Assembly: GCF_045679555.1 (NCBI RefSeq)
Contig: NC_092122.1
Location: 7,194,694-7,258,693 of the forward strand
Source of the DNA: Salvelinus alpinus
Taxonomy: Eukaryota; Chordata; Actinopteri; Salmoniformes; Salmonidae
Length of the DNA stretch: 64,000 bases
Reading direction: 5' to 3'
Positions 12,471-23,283 of this stretch are shown in pieces. Both the position numbers and the translations under genes were made by a program. Every line of letters starts with the position of its first letter. Positions within the stretch are counted from its first letter, which is position 1. Below the pieces are notes generated by a model. It saw only the letters and a list, made by a program, of their open reading frames with translations. It was not told the origin of the DNA and made no database searches.

Positions 12471-12840
12471 TATGACATTACCTACACGCGTGATCTGGGA
12501 TTTCTATTGGAGAAGCAGTTTCTGCCTATCTTCATACTGTAGTCCTACTGTATTTGACTTTTGTGCCTGTTGTTCACAAGCGTATCTGCCCTCTCGTTGG
12601 CTAGAATGGTCCCATCTGATCTCGCCTCCTCCCACCTACCTTCCATCTTTGAGGACATGTATGTCTATTGTTAAAGCGGTCACTCGACTATCTTATCAAT
12701 ATAATAGAACATCTTTGCTGTGGCTCAGGTGCAAAGCCGCTAACGACACCGCGGCAGCTCCGTTAAAAGTACAGAATGTGCCAGGAAAAAAGAACAAGCG
12801 CTGCTCTCTGATTCTCTCCGAGGAGAGAGAGAGATCAACC

Positions 12841-13863
12841 ATGGCCAGTTGTCGGAGAGAGAGCCCGCGGAGCCGGGCAGGACAGGGAGGTGGCAGTCTG
12901 AGAGCAGCGAGGAAGCCCCGGCAGAGAGATCCATCCAGCGAGTTAGGGGACGCGGGCGAATCAATGACAGATCTACCACAATGGTTGCGGCTTTATTTCT
13001 ATGGGATGCACGGTATCACTTTGGATATCCTCCTGTCGTCGGTGCAGGGGCTTTTGGCTGACAGCGACCCCAAACTGTTCGGTTTTTCCTCCCCGTACCT
13101 CTGCATCATGCACTCGGTGACCCATTTCTTGCTGGAAAAAATATATTCGCAAAAGAAGTGCTTTCAAGGACGCACAGTAGTTTTTCACCTTGTTTTCTAT
13201 CCCTCTGTGTACATCGGGCTGCAGATCCTGATTGGGAATATAAACACGCTGACCGAGCACGTTAGAATAGTCTCTGCCACTCATCTCGTCGTTCATTACC
13301 TACTGTCCCTGTACTTCACCCAAGTATTCCACAAGGGGCTTGCGCGGCTGCGCTACCACTGCCCCGGGAAACGGACCATGTCTACCCCGGAAAAGCGCAC
13401 CCTTGAGCCGCTTCCTAATAACGGTCTGCCCGATGTTGTGCGATTCCTCTTCTTTGGAATGCACGGCTTTCTGGACGAGATCCTTTTTACCTCGATATTC
13501 AACCTTGTGGAGAAATCGGACCGGACCATGAGTGGCCACACGTCCCTGTGGTCCTTCCTGATGTACGGAAGCTGCAGCTTCGTGGTAGAGAAACTCTACC
13601 TGCATTTGCACTTCAGACGGGGCTGGAGCACCTGGAGGCGGCTCCCCATCTATATCTGCTTCATCTACACCTGGGAGTTCTGTTGGGGGCTGGCGCTGCG
13701 GCAGTACGGCGCATGCTCATGGGACTATTCCCACTATCCATTCAACTTCATGGGCCTGATCACGCTCCTCTACCTGCCCGGATGGGTCTGCATCAGTCTC
13801 TACCAGGATATTCTGTCCAGCGTTCTGCTGCGCGTGGTGGTGTGTGCCAAAGACGAGGATTGA
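12841..13863 (+). CDS. tmem229a: Transmembrane protein 229A
   Basis: A single-exon gene of 340 residues, close in size to mammalian TMEM229A. The chosen ATG sits in a strong Kozak context (ATCAACCATGG). The frame stays open upstream to 12472, but that part is compositionally unlike protein and overlaps LINE-derived sequence. After a basic N-terminus (about 1-40) come hydrophobic helices. The protein is an internal duplication: FYGMHGITLDILLSS (about 52-66) is repeated as FFGMHGFLDEILFTS (about 202-216), and each is followed by a related block ending in EK(I/L)Y. This is the CmpB/TMEM229 family of predicted multipass membrane proteins; the molecular function is unknown. Its position next to a hyaluronidase and wasl matches human 7q31. 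A poly(A) signal lies about 110 bp after the stop. Confidence 0.93.
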   Translation: MASCRRESPRSRAGQGGGSLRAARKPRQRDPSSELGDAGESMTDLPQWLRLYFYGMHGITLDILLSSVQGLLADSDPKLFGFSSPYLCIMHSVTHFLLEKIYSQKKCFQGRTVVFHLVFYPSVYIGLQILIGNINTLTEHVRIVSATHLVVHYLLSLYFTQVFHKGLARLRYHCPGKRTMSTPEKRTLEPLPNNGLPDVVRFLFFGMHGFLDEILFTSIFNLVEKSDRTMSGHTSLWSFLMYGSCSFVVEKLYLHLHFRRGWSTWRRLPIYICFIYTWEFCWGLALRQYGACSWDYSHYPFNFMGLITLLYLPGWVCISLYQDILSSVLLRVVVCAKDED

Positions 13864-13970
13864 GGCCACTCAGGGCAGGGGGCTGGCATCAACGTCTGCC
13901 ATGTGTCCAGGAAAAAACTGCATTATAGGCCTAGGTCACATCTGATTTAGGGACTATTGATACTAATACA

Positions 13971-13976
13971 AATAAA
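13971..13976 (+). promoter_or_regulatory. Poly(A) signal of tmem229a
   Basis: AATAAA, 108 bp after the tmem229a stop, in AT-rich context. Confidence 0.7.
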
Positions 13977-13979
13977 GAA

Positions 13980-16070
13980 GAGGACATTTAAGACCATCAA
14001 CGGGGTACCCGCACTTAAATAATGTGTATTTCCCCTGTGGAAATGTGGAATTGATGTGGCTGTTTAGACATCTTTTATCAATGATTCTAACAAATAGACT
14101 AGCAATTTGTGACAGGTAGCCTAAAAGCACAGACATGCCTTGCCTGGCATGTGATTTAGTTTAGTTTATTAATTCGACCATTTAAAAAAAACAAGCACAC
14201 ATAAAACTTAAAAGCCATACATGCACATGAATAAAATCATCGAGGATAACACACAATAACGTCTGGGACTTATTTCCATTGTGGTCCTCTTGAGACAAGA
14301 TGGATATACTGTGTGATGACACACAGACATGCCTTCTGCTGTCATGACATCTGCCATTTCTAACTTTGATGTAGATGAAACTAGAATATTTTACAATTTA
14401 CACTTCACTTGCTTGCTCATTTTAGAGCTGTGAATAATTTCCTAAACTATATTGACAAAGTCAGCCATATGCATGGTGGCACCATTTGATTTGGTTGGTC
14501 TCTACAATCCCAGAGCTCTGAACTCATTTCTGCATGGCTGCATTCATGATCACTTAATTGCTTAAATCTTATTACCTTCAAAGAATGCATGACATTTGGA
14601 AATAAAATAGGTTCTAAAAAGTTCCGAATGTATGTAGCATGAGATGTAATCGAACAGAATAGAACGGGTGGTGGACCGAATTCATTTCACTGTGAATCTT
14701 TTTCTGAACCAAACCTTAACCTTACTGTGTTGGAGTGCCTTTCTGAGCAAACCTACAGACAGCTGGACTAAAGACAAACTGAACTACACTGTGGGCCAGG
14801 TTCCCCCTAGTCCTGGCTGAACTAAAAAAGAAGCTCAATGGGGAATTGAAAGAGCTTTTTAGTCTACAACTATAGGCTTAATCTGGGTCATGTAAACAAG
14901 CAATGTGTGCCAATCAGACAGACCCTGAGGATCAGCTTTAATCTTCTCCCTTCTTTACATAGGGACATCCCAGCCCCAGGCTTGTTTACCTCACATTTAT
15001 AAAGCAACAGAGCACCAGTCAGCGTTTTATGGTTTACACTCTATAGGTTGATCTGGAGTGGGCAATATCAGCAGTCAGCAGACCTGGGTTCAAATGCTAC
15101 TTGAAATCTTTCAGGCACTTTCACTGTTTGTTTTAACTTGCCTGGAGTGCGAGACGGGCGGGGTTTGAATGTTTGCGGCTATTCTATTGGCTCCACGCCA
15201 GGAAAGCTCAATCAAGCCTAGATAAAGTATTTGAAATGATTTCAAAATAGTATTTGAATCCAGGTCTGGGATCAACCTCCAGGTATAGAGCCCTTTGCCC
15301 TTTGGCATAGATCTTTCTGCCTGTTTTATTTCCTCGTTTGCCACTGTACCACACGGTAACGTCTCATGTTCTCTCTGAGAGGCCAAACACATACAGTATG
15401 TGAGGATACCTGGCACTGTGACTTCATTAGCAACCTGTTCCAACAGTATACTCTTTGGAAAGTTTTGAAACGTATAGTTTTTGCTCTTGTACTGATTTTA
15501 TGATTCTCTAGCATGTTTTTAATGCATTTTACTGCCTGCCTTCGTCAGTCCTGGGGATTCCGTGAAACGATGGTTGGAGGTAACTGAAAGCTGGTAATAT
15601 TGATGAGTAACACTAGTCCAGGGAAAAAGATCATATAACATATGTTATTAAAATATTACAACTTTTACACATGTTGATTTTTGACAGATGGTTCTGAATA
15701 TGGACTGAATGTTTCATGCCGTGAGAGTTTCCCTGTCCTGGGCGAACAAACAATACCTTCCAGTCTTCTGGAGACTCACACTGGACTGACTGAAATAACA
15801 CAATTATTTTCCTTTTGGTTTGTCATTTCAAAATGGTGGGCTTTTGTTGTGAGCGGTGCAAAAGAACGACGCACACGGTGAATAGGACCAGGAGTTTCTG
15901 TCCTGGTTATGTGGTCGGGGAGAATCTCCTGTCCCTGGTGAAGTTGTTATCTTAACTATATGATCATGTTTCTTTTCAAATGTGAGGTTTGGAAATCATT
16001 CATCAACTGTATTTAATAATACACTGCAATCATGCACTACATGGCTCACAATGAGGAAGTAAAACCATGT
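13980..16070. other. Intergenic, no gene recognised
   Basis: Mostly unique-looking AT-rich sequence. Short open frames at 15111-15514 (-) and 15681-15881 (+) have no recognisable domain and no splice support. Confidence 0.5.
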
Positions 16071-16600
16071 TTATTTTATTTTTTTTTTATTTTATTTATT
16101 TAACCTTTATTTAACCAGGTAGGCAAATTGAGAACACGTTCTCATTTACAATTGCGACCTGGCCACGATAAAGCAAAGCAGTTCGACACATACAACAACA
16201 CATAGTTACACATGGAGTAAAACAAACATATAGTCAATAATACAGTGAAAAAAAATAAGTCTATATACAATGTGAGCAAGTGAGGTGAGATAAGGGAGGT
16301 GAAGGCAAACAAATATATGTATAAATAAATAAAAATATAAAAAGGCCATGGAGGCGAAGTGAGTACAACACAGCAAGTAAAATAAAAACTAAAAAACACT
16401 GGAATGGTTGGTTTGCAGTGGAAGAAAGTGCAAAGTAGAGACAGAAATAATGGGGTGCAAAGGAGCAAAATAAATTAATAAATAAATACAGTAGGTAAAG
16501 AGGTAGTTGTTTGGGCTAAGGTTATAAATGAAGAGAGCCGAAATTATTCTTGCTACTGTATGCCCATGGTGGAATTGAAATGAATCAATCACTGGGTGGA
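16071..16600 (-). repeat. Salmonid interspersed repeat
   Basis: It begins TTTATTTAACCTTTATTTAACCAGG, followed by AATTGAGAACACGTTCTCAT and a long A-rich body. Read in reverse it ends in the AATAAA-rich tail shared by many salmonid SINE and LINE copies. The family was not determined. From 16601 to 16963 nothing was recognised. Confidence 0.55.
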
Positions 16601-16963
16601 AATAGTGTAGCCTGCGTACTGTACATTACTTAAATATCAAAGAATTCCATGTTGAACCGCCAACGGTTGGCCCAGTTCATGTTCATGTTGTCTTGATTGA
16701 CATCGTGCTCTCACTAAATTGCTTGTATTTACAGGTTGTCTGTGTTTCTCTCAGATCAGCTTCCTTGGAAAGCTGCACAATGTTATAAAAAACAAAATGC
16801 CTGACCTTTACAGGAAACCGCACCTCAAATATATAAAGTCAACAATGCTCTGTGACTGGATCAAGAGATACTAAATGACTCTTATCTGTGCCTGGTGTCA
16901 GATTGAGTCTGCATGAGAGGCAGAGATGATGAATCTGGTTTTTCCACCTCTGTACTGTTTGTT

Positions 16964-17152
<189 letters not shown>

Positions 17153-17667
17153 TAGACTAGGCTACCCATGGAAAGTTGTCAAGGAGACCATTCAGCGAGG
17201 TTGGAGGGGTAAGGTAAGAAGAGCTGTATTGTACATGTTGTACCTGTTATTTATGTTCTCATATATCTAATACCCAGCGACACAGCACCACCAGCCTATC
17301 TGATTGGCCATAAACATCTAGGGACAACATTGGCTTATCTAATTGGCCGGATGACTCCCATCATTCACTTCTCCTTCTGGACTCATTATCTCCCTGTAGA
17401 CTTCCTCTATTTGTTACAACTGTAAATCACTGATACTAACACAGCATTTAGTGTTGCTGTTTACTGCTTCACTGGTTCTCTGAGGTATCACTTCTCTGTT
17501 TCCAGTTAAAACACCTGCACACGCTCAAACTTGTGGGCCTAACTTCAGAAGTCTGGCAAAAAAATTCAAGGTCATTCTTTACAGAGTAAAGCAGGCTAAC
17601 GCTTAAATTCCATATATCTACAGTAATCTACTTTAATGCTTAATAAGGCTTTGGGCTCTACCGTGGT

Positions 17668-17686
17668 CCCCCCCCCCCCCCCCCCC
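17668..17686 (+). repeat. Homopolymer C19
   Basis: A run of 19 C, followed directly by TCGAG. Such poly-C runs are rare in this window and prone to length error. From 17153 to 18179 no gene was recognised. Confidence 0.95.
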
Positions 17687-18179
17687 TCGAGTTTCAAGAA
17701 GGGGTGAGGACCAACTCCAAAGTAAGGCAGGAGTCATCCACAAACACAAGGTTTATTATTATTAGGGCAGGGCAAGGAAAATCTCATATGACACTTTTGG
17801 CCATTTACTTTCATTACATTCGTTCACAATGAGTGGAGAAGAAACTATTAGTACCTCTTGTCAATGTCAATTAATAAAATATTTATAATAGCAGCTGTAA
17901 TAGGTGCCTGTCTTCACAACATCAACACCGTGAAGGTCAGTAGTGCAATAGACAACCAATGACACTGTAAATACTCACAGAGACAGAGAGTCGCGTTTTT
18001 ATTTACATATACACTCAAATGATATACAAATAACTACTGGAGACATGTTGTCACGTATTAACCATCTCTACTTGCAAAAAACTCCTCTTCGTTCCTGTCG
18101 CAACATATCTATGTCCTGCTGAATGAAATCAGTAGACCAGTAAATCAGTATGGAGCTTCATCATTACTGCAGTGTGAAC

Positions 18180-18185
18180 TTTATT
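18180..18185 (-). promoter_or_regulatory. Candidate poly(A) signal of the hyaluronidase gene
   Basis: AATAAA on the - strand about 265 bp after the stop codon. A second candidate lies at 17752-17757. Which is used cannot be told from sequence. Confidence 0.5.
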
Positions 18186-18450
18186 AAGGCACATGGACAA
18201 CAGTGACCTGAAACACCCAGGTTGTACAGTACTGCATGGCACACACTATAGTTTGTCCTTATCCGCAATCAACAACCTTTTAGTCAACATTTCACCCGAA
18301 GCCATCATCTGCATGAGACGTCACTGACCTCTGATTATTATTACTGTATTATTATAAAGGTCAAACAAGAGACTTGTGCCACCTTGTGTATGTTACACAG
18401 GACACAGTCCAGTTACACAGGTCAACACACATGATCCATCCATCGGTGTT

Positions 18451-21400
18451 TCAGTGTTTTTTCAAGTTCTCTTTAATGGTTGATTGTTCCATATCAGCTA
18501 TCACTTTATTCAGTGTCTTGGTCTTGTCAGACAGACCCTGCTGCTTCAGTCTAAACACCAGTGCTTTAGACAGGTGTATGGGCAGCTTGGGGGAACATGT
18601 CCGTCCTGCATAGCATTGACAGGTGAACCTCCTGGAGAAGAGAGTCAGGTCAGCCAGACTGGGCGTCCCCAGGACCATGTACGTGCCCCTGGCCCGGAGG
18701 ATACGGAAGTTCCCTGAGGACAGGTGGAGGTAGTGGTCCGACTCATAGTGCTTCCGGACGCAGCGCCCGTTCCCCTGGCACAGGAAGTCGCTGCAGAGCT
18801 GGGCGGCGGCTGTCACGTTGGCGACGTAGGGGTTGAGCGTGGTGGTGAGGTACGAGGAAAGAGCCTCACAGGACGCCTGTGGGAAGGGAGGGTGGAGGGA
18901 AGAAACAATACATAAAATAAAGTTATAGTGGATTCATATGTGCTGGAGTTTAAGGTAATATTCTATTCATGGTGAGAATACTTTTTTTAATGTTTTTGTA
19001 TAGTTTTGTTGCTTAAAACAATATTCTGTGTCTCAAATGGCAACTTATAAATGTCAGTGGTATTGGCTTTCAGTGTGAGTGGGCAGTATCATCTTGAGTG
19101 TGTATGTGTGTCAGAAGCCCTGTTTATACCTGGCTCTAGCATGCGTCCTTTGTCCTGATATTGTCTACATTCTGATTTTGCCCACATTTTCAGAACTATG
19201 TGAGGCTTTGGTATTAACATGTATTAACATGTGACTCAAATCCGTCCGTTGTGTCCGCATTGTGACCAAATTTCCTGGTCCCTTCTGGTTTCCTGGTCCC
19301 TCCCTATATGCGTATTTATTTATTTTAAGATACATTTTGATGCCATAAGTTAATGGTGCCACCTGTCAAATATTTTAGAAGGCAGGATAAGGATGATTGA
19401 AATGGTTTCACTGTCCAGATCCATGTACACTTGTAAGATATCCAGACACAATGCGTGCCTGACCACCTCTGGAGGTGGTGAAGAAGATCTGATCACAATG
19501 CATCTTTTGATTGTCTACATACACCTGTCTGAAAATGTGGGCACAATCAGAATGTGGACAAGATGTGGACAAATGTCACAACCAGATATAAACAGGGCTA
19601 GAGTATCACCTAACCTTGTCATCGTAGTCGGCACTGGCCCCCCACAGCACGGCTCCTGAGGCCCCCACAGCAGCACTCTCCCCGATGGTGCTGACAAGGT
19701 CCCCCTGGAGAACATCACACAGTTAACGCAGAGAAGGGTTATTATTACTGTGGTAGGGGGTATGACAGAGGTAACTGCACCTCAGTACAACATTTCTCTG
19801 ACCTCAGATCCCCACCATCACCCTGTTTCATGTGTCTGGGGGGTAGGGGCTAGCTAGAGACTCATTTAGGATTGGTCAAAAGCCTCTGTAAGAAGATATT
19901 TCTCACCTGGCTGAGGAAGCGTCTGTTCTGGTCGATGAAGACGGGTCGTGTGTACACGTAGACGGGTGCGGTGGTGGGCCGGGCGGGCAGGGCAGACACC
20001 CTCAGCGCCTCCTGGACTCGGTTCCTCACCAAGAGGGCGGCGCTATGCCTGTCCCCTAGAGACGCCTAAAAGAGGCACAACAACCCCATAGGAGTTAGTC
20101 TCCCTTACCTACAAACTAGGAAGCACTAGACTTTTAGTATAGCCTGCCAGACTACATAGGAGATGGCAAAACGAAAACACATCTGGGGGTAGATGTTAGA
20201 TTATGAATTAGTCATATCCTGCCCCGCCCCCCCAAAAAAACATTCTTACCTGCAGGTATATAGAGGGGTAGAGTGCGGAACTAGCCTCCCACAGCCAGAG
20301 TAGCTCATCGTTCTGCCCCCTCACCTCCCTGGAACATCTCCCTGTGTATCCCGGCTCCATCCATCCATGGTTATAACAGTTGGGGAACAGGTAGAATCCC
20401 CACTGGTAGTTGGGCCTGAGCCGGCTACCCAAGGACAGAGTCTCTGCCATGTAGCTGCGGGCTGCTGCCTGGAACTGCTTCTTGGCTGTAGCCGTGGCCC
20501 GCCGAGCTGTGAGTGAGCGGTCCCTCTGGCGGGCATGGGTCACTGATAGGGTCCTGTAGATCCACTTGGAGCCCCAGTTCCTGGCCCACAGGGGGCGCCA
20601 GTCCTCCCAGTCGATCACAGCCAGGCCACGGGCCATCCTGGAGGGAGGTGGAGCAGTAAAGTTATACACTTATTATGCACTGATCTAAGGTCAGTTTTGT
20701 GTCCCCAACTCTCCCATAATGGTTAAGGTTAGTGTTTGAACATGGTGTGCTAAACATCGATCTGTGCCTAAGGGCAACCTCTACATGGTTAATAATTAAG
20801 GTTAGGATTTTGGAGCTGATTCTAGATCAGTACTTGGAGGGGATGTAGTAGTTGATGTCAGCACGGGCCTTGGCCAGACTGGCCCTAAGGTTTCCTCTCT
20901 GGGGGATGCCTCCGTAGAACTGCTGCCTTGAAGGCAGGTCCACGTGGGGGTAGAGCCCCAGTCGGTCAGTATAGAACAGAGACAGGAACTGACCTGGCAC
21001 CTAGAAACAGGGAGGAAGGAAACACAGTAACGTTTTTGTTGGGAAAAAGTTATGTCTTGTACTTCTCGCAATAAATCCCCGTTAGGACATTGAAGTATAT
21101 GATTGTTTCAGGTTTGATGTGTCAAACATTGTTATGGACATCCTTCAATTTCAAACATGTTACCAGCTTTCCAAGAGGAATGTGTGTATTGTTTCTTACC
21201 TTGGCAGGTGTGGCCACGCCTCTGTAGGGGGAGGTGTCCAGGGAGATGTTGTACCTGTTACAGACCAGCTTTGGGATGTTCCAGGTCACTATGAAGGGCT
21301 CACGGTCAAATAGAGGGGGAGCAGTGTGGGGGAGAGGATGGGGGGAGGTTTTGGGCGGATGAGGAGTGAAGGTTTTGGGTAAGGGACGCGTGGTAGAGGG

Positions 21401-23011
21401 AAGAGGAGCGGTTGTTGTTTTGGGAAGAGAAGGAACAGTCGTTCTGGAGAGAGGAGGGGTGGAGGCCTGAAAGAAAGGAGGAGTGGTAGTTTTGGGACGT
21501 GGATGGGAAGTTTTGGGGAAGGGACTGGTGGTACGGGGGAGAGGACGAGGAAGAGAAGGGGAGGTTTTGAGTAAGGGAGGGTTGGTCGTTTTGGGGAGAC
21601 ACGGGCAGGAGGTTTTGAGAAGGGGAGGGGTGGTATGAGGAGGTGGAGGAGGGGAGGTTTTGGGGGGGAGTGTGATGGTGGTTGTGAACAGGGGAGGGAT
21701 GGTGGTGGAGGAAGTATAGAGGGGAGGAACGGGGGAGGACTGAGAGAGAGGAGAGGTGGTGATTTGGAGGAGAGGAGGGATGGTCGTTTTGGGGAGACGA
21801 GGCCGAGAGGTTTTTGGGCGATGAGTGGAGAAGATTTTGGGGAGACGACGGCGATATGTTTTGGTTAGGTGATGGGAGGTATCGGGAAGAGGAGGGACAA
21901 TGGTTGTGAAGGAAGTGTAGGGGACAGGAGAAGGGGAGAATTGAAAGAGAGAAGGGGTAGTGGTTTTGGGCAAAGGAGGCACGGTGATTTTGGGGAGACG
22001 AAGGTGGGATGTTTTGGGAAGACGAGTGGGGGAAATTATGGGGAGATGAGGAAAGGTAGTTTTGGGGGTTTTGGGAGAGGTTTTGGGTAGGGGAATGGTC
22101 ATATAGGGAGTAGGAGCAGGGGAGGTTATGGGAAGAAGAGGGAAGGTAGTTTTGGGGAGAAGAGGGCGAGAGGTTTTTTGGAGACAAGGGCGAGAGGTTT
22201 TGGGGAGATGAGTCAGGGAGGTTTTTGGGAGGGGACTGGCTGTGTCGGGGAGAAGAGAAGGGGATGTTTTGGGGAGATGAGGGCGGTAGGTTTCGGGGGG
22301 ATAAGTGCGGTAGGCTTTGGGGGGACGACGGCGGTAAGTTTTGTTTAGGGGAGGCAAGGTATTGAGGACAGGAGGAGGGGAGGTTTTGGGGAAAGGAGGA
22401 ACAGTTATTGTGGAGAGGGGAAGTATGGTGGTGGAGGTGGTGAAAGGGAAAGGAGCAGGAGAAGACTGAGAGACAGGAATGATGATTGTTTTCGAGAGAA
22501 GTGGACGGGGGGTTTTGAGCAGATGAGTGGGGGAGATTTTGGGGAGACGCAGGTGGGAAGTTTTGGGGAGGGGACTGGTCATATAGAGAGGAGGAGGAAG
22601 AGAAGTTTTGGGGAGACGAGGGTGGGAGGGTTTTTGGAGGAGGCGTGTAGTATGGGGGAGTCGAGGGCGAAAAGTTTTGGGTTTGGCACGGGTGGTATGA
22701 GGTAGAGTAGCGTGGGAGCTTTTGGGAAGAGGAGGAACAGTGTTTTTGGAGAGGAGTGGGATGGTGGTGTAGGGGAGAGGAGCGGGCGAGGACTGAGAGA
22801 GAGGAAGGGTTAAGGTGATGAAGGAAGTTTGATGTTGGGGCTGGGGGGATGTGGAAGTGTGGGTGAGAGGAGAGGTGGCAGTAAGTGTAAGAGAAGGGCT
22901 GGAGGTTGTTGGAGGTAGGAGGGTAGTGGAGCTGATGACACCCAGGAGAGAGAGGTTGAGGGCGGACAGCAGCAGTACAAAGCCCCTGCTCTTCTGGATG
23001 TACCAACCCAT
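18451..23011 (-). CDS. hyal4: Hyaluronidase, HYAL4/SPAM1 group, with mucin-like N-terminal region
   Basis: Glycosyl hydrolase family 56 enzyme, predicted to hydrolyse hyaluronan or chondroitin outside the cell. Six coding exons with GT-AG junctions and matching phases: 23011-21200, 21000-20834, 20637-20250, 20065-19907, 19704-19615, 18876-18451. The joined product is about 1013 residues against about 430-510 for usual family members; the excess lies in exon 1. Start: hydrophobic signal (GFVLLLSALNLSLLGVIS). The catalytic domain begins PFIVTWNIPKLVC; exon 3 carries GLAVIDWEDWRPLW with the catalytic Asp and Glu, then WGFYLFPNCYN and ALYPSIYLQ. The Tyr in that last motif is as in HYAL1 and SPAM1; human HYAL4 is reported to differ there. 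The last exon holds an EGF-like Cys-rich segment (CSDFLCQGNGRCV ... CQCYAG). No C-terminal hydrophobic GPI signal is visible, so the product is probably secreted or held by its N-terminus. HYAL4 versus SPAM1 orthology is not resolvable here; synteny with tmem229a and wasl supports the cluster. Confidence 0.9.
21200..23011 (-). CDS. hyal4: Coding exon 1 of the hyaluronidase (604 codons)
   Basis: One uninterrupted exon from the initiating ATG to the donor (GCCAAG|GTAAG, phase 0). It encodes the signal peptide (about 1-28), the mucin-like region (about 29-567) and the first 36 residues of the catalytic domain, starting DREPF, with an N-glycosylation site NIS. A splice-acceptor-like TTTCTCCTCCCCAG ends 8 bases before the ATG, so a non-coding exon probably lies upstream. 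A second frame (21306-23036) is also open throughout, but only this frame links signal peptide to enzyme. Confidence 0.85.
21311..22927 (-). repeat. Mucin-like Thr/Ser/Pro/Lys-rich coding repeat
   Basis: About 540 residues of degenerate short repeats of the type LPKTS-x-P-x-LPKT, with PLPKTS, PPLPKTT and PHTT variants. They are rich in potential O-glycosylation sites and evenly dotted with Lys. On the + strand the same DNA is extremely purine- and G-rich (GGGGAG, TTTTGGGGA), with no stop in the coding frame. Confidence 0.9.
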
Positions 23012-23124
23012 CCTTTCTCCTGGGGAGGAGAAACATTCAGCAAAGACACAGACAACAAACTGTCAATATGAAGTGTACTGCGTATAGAACATATATACTG
23101 TACAGATTTACAGATGGCTGTTTG

Positions 23125-23283
23125 TCTTAGTCATTTAGAACTTACAGTCATTTAGAACTTACAGTCATTTAGAACTTACAGTCATTTAGAACGTATAGTC
23201 ATTTAGAACTTACAGTCATTTAGAACTTACAGTCATTTAGAACTTACAGTCATTTAGAACTTACAGTCATTTAGAACTTTCAT
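23125..23283 (+). repeat. 18-bp tandem repeat upstream of the hyaluronidase gene
   Basis: About nine copies of ACTTACAGTCATTTAGAA, one with an internal substitution (ACGTATAG). It lies 110-270 bp upstream of the hyaluronidase start codon, in the promoter or first intron. Confidence 0.95.

Noticed and set aside
12472-12840. Upstream extension of the tmem229a frame (first 123 codons)
   Set aside because: The family begins near the 12841 ATG, which has a strong Kozak context; the extension has no family similarity and its start overlaps the LINE fragment.
18484-18915. + strand open frames across the last hyaluronidase exon
   Set aside because: Shadows of the - strand coding exon.
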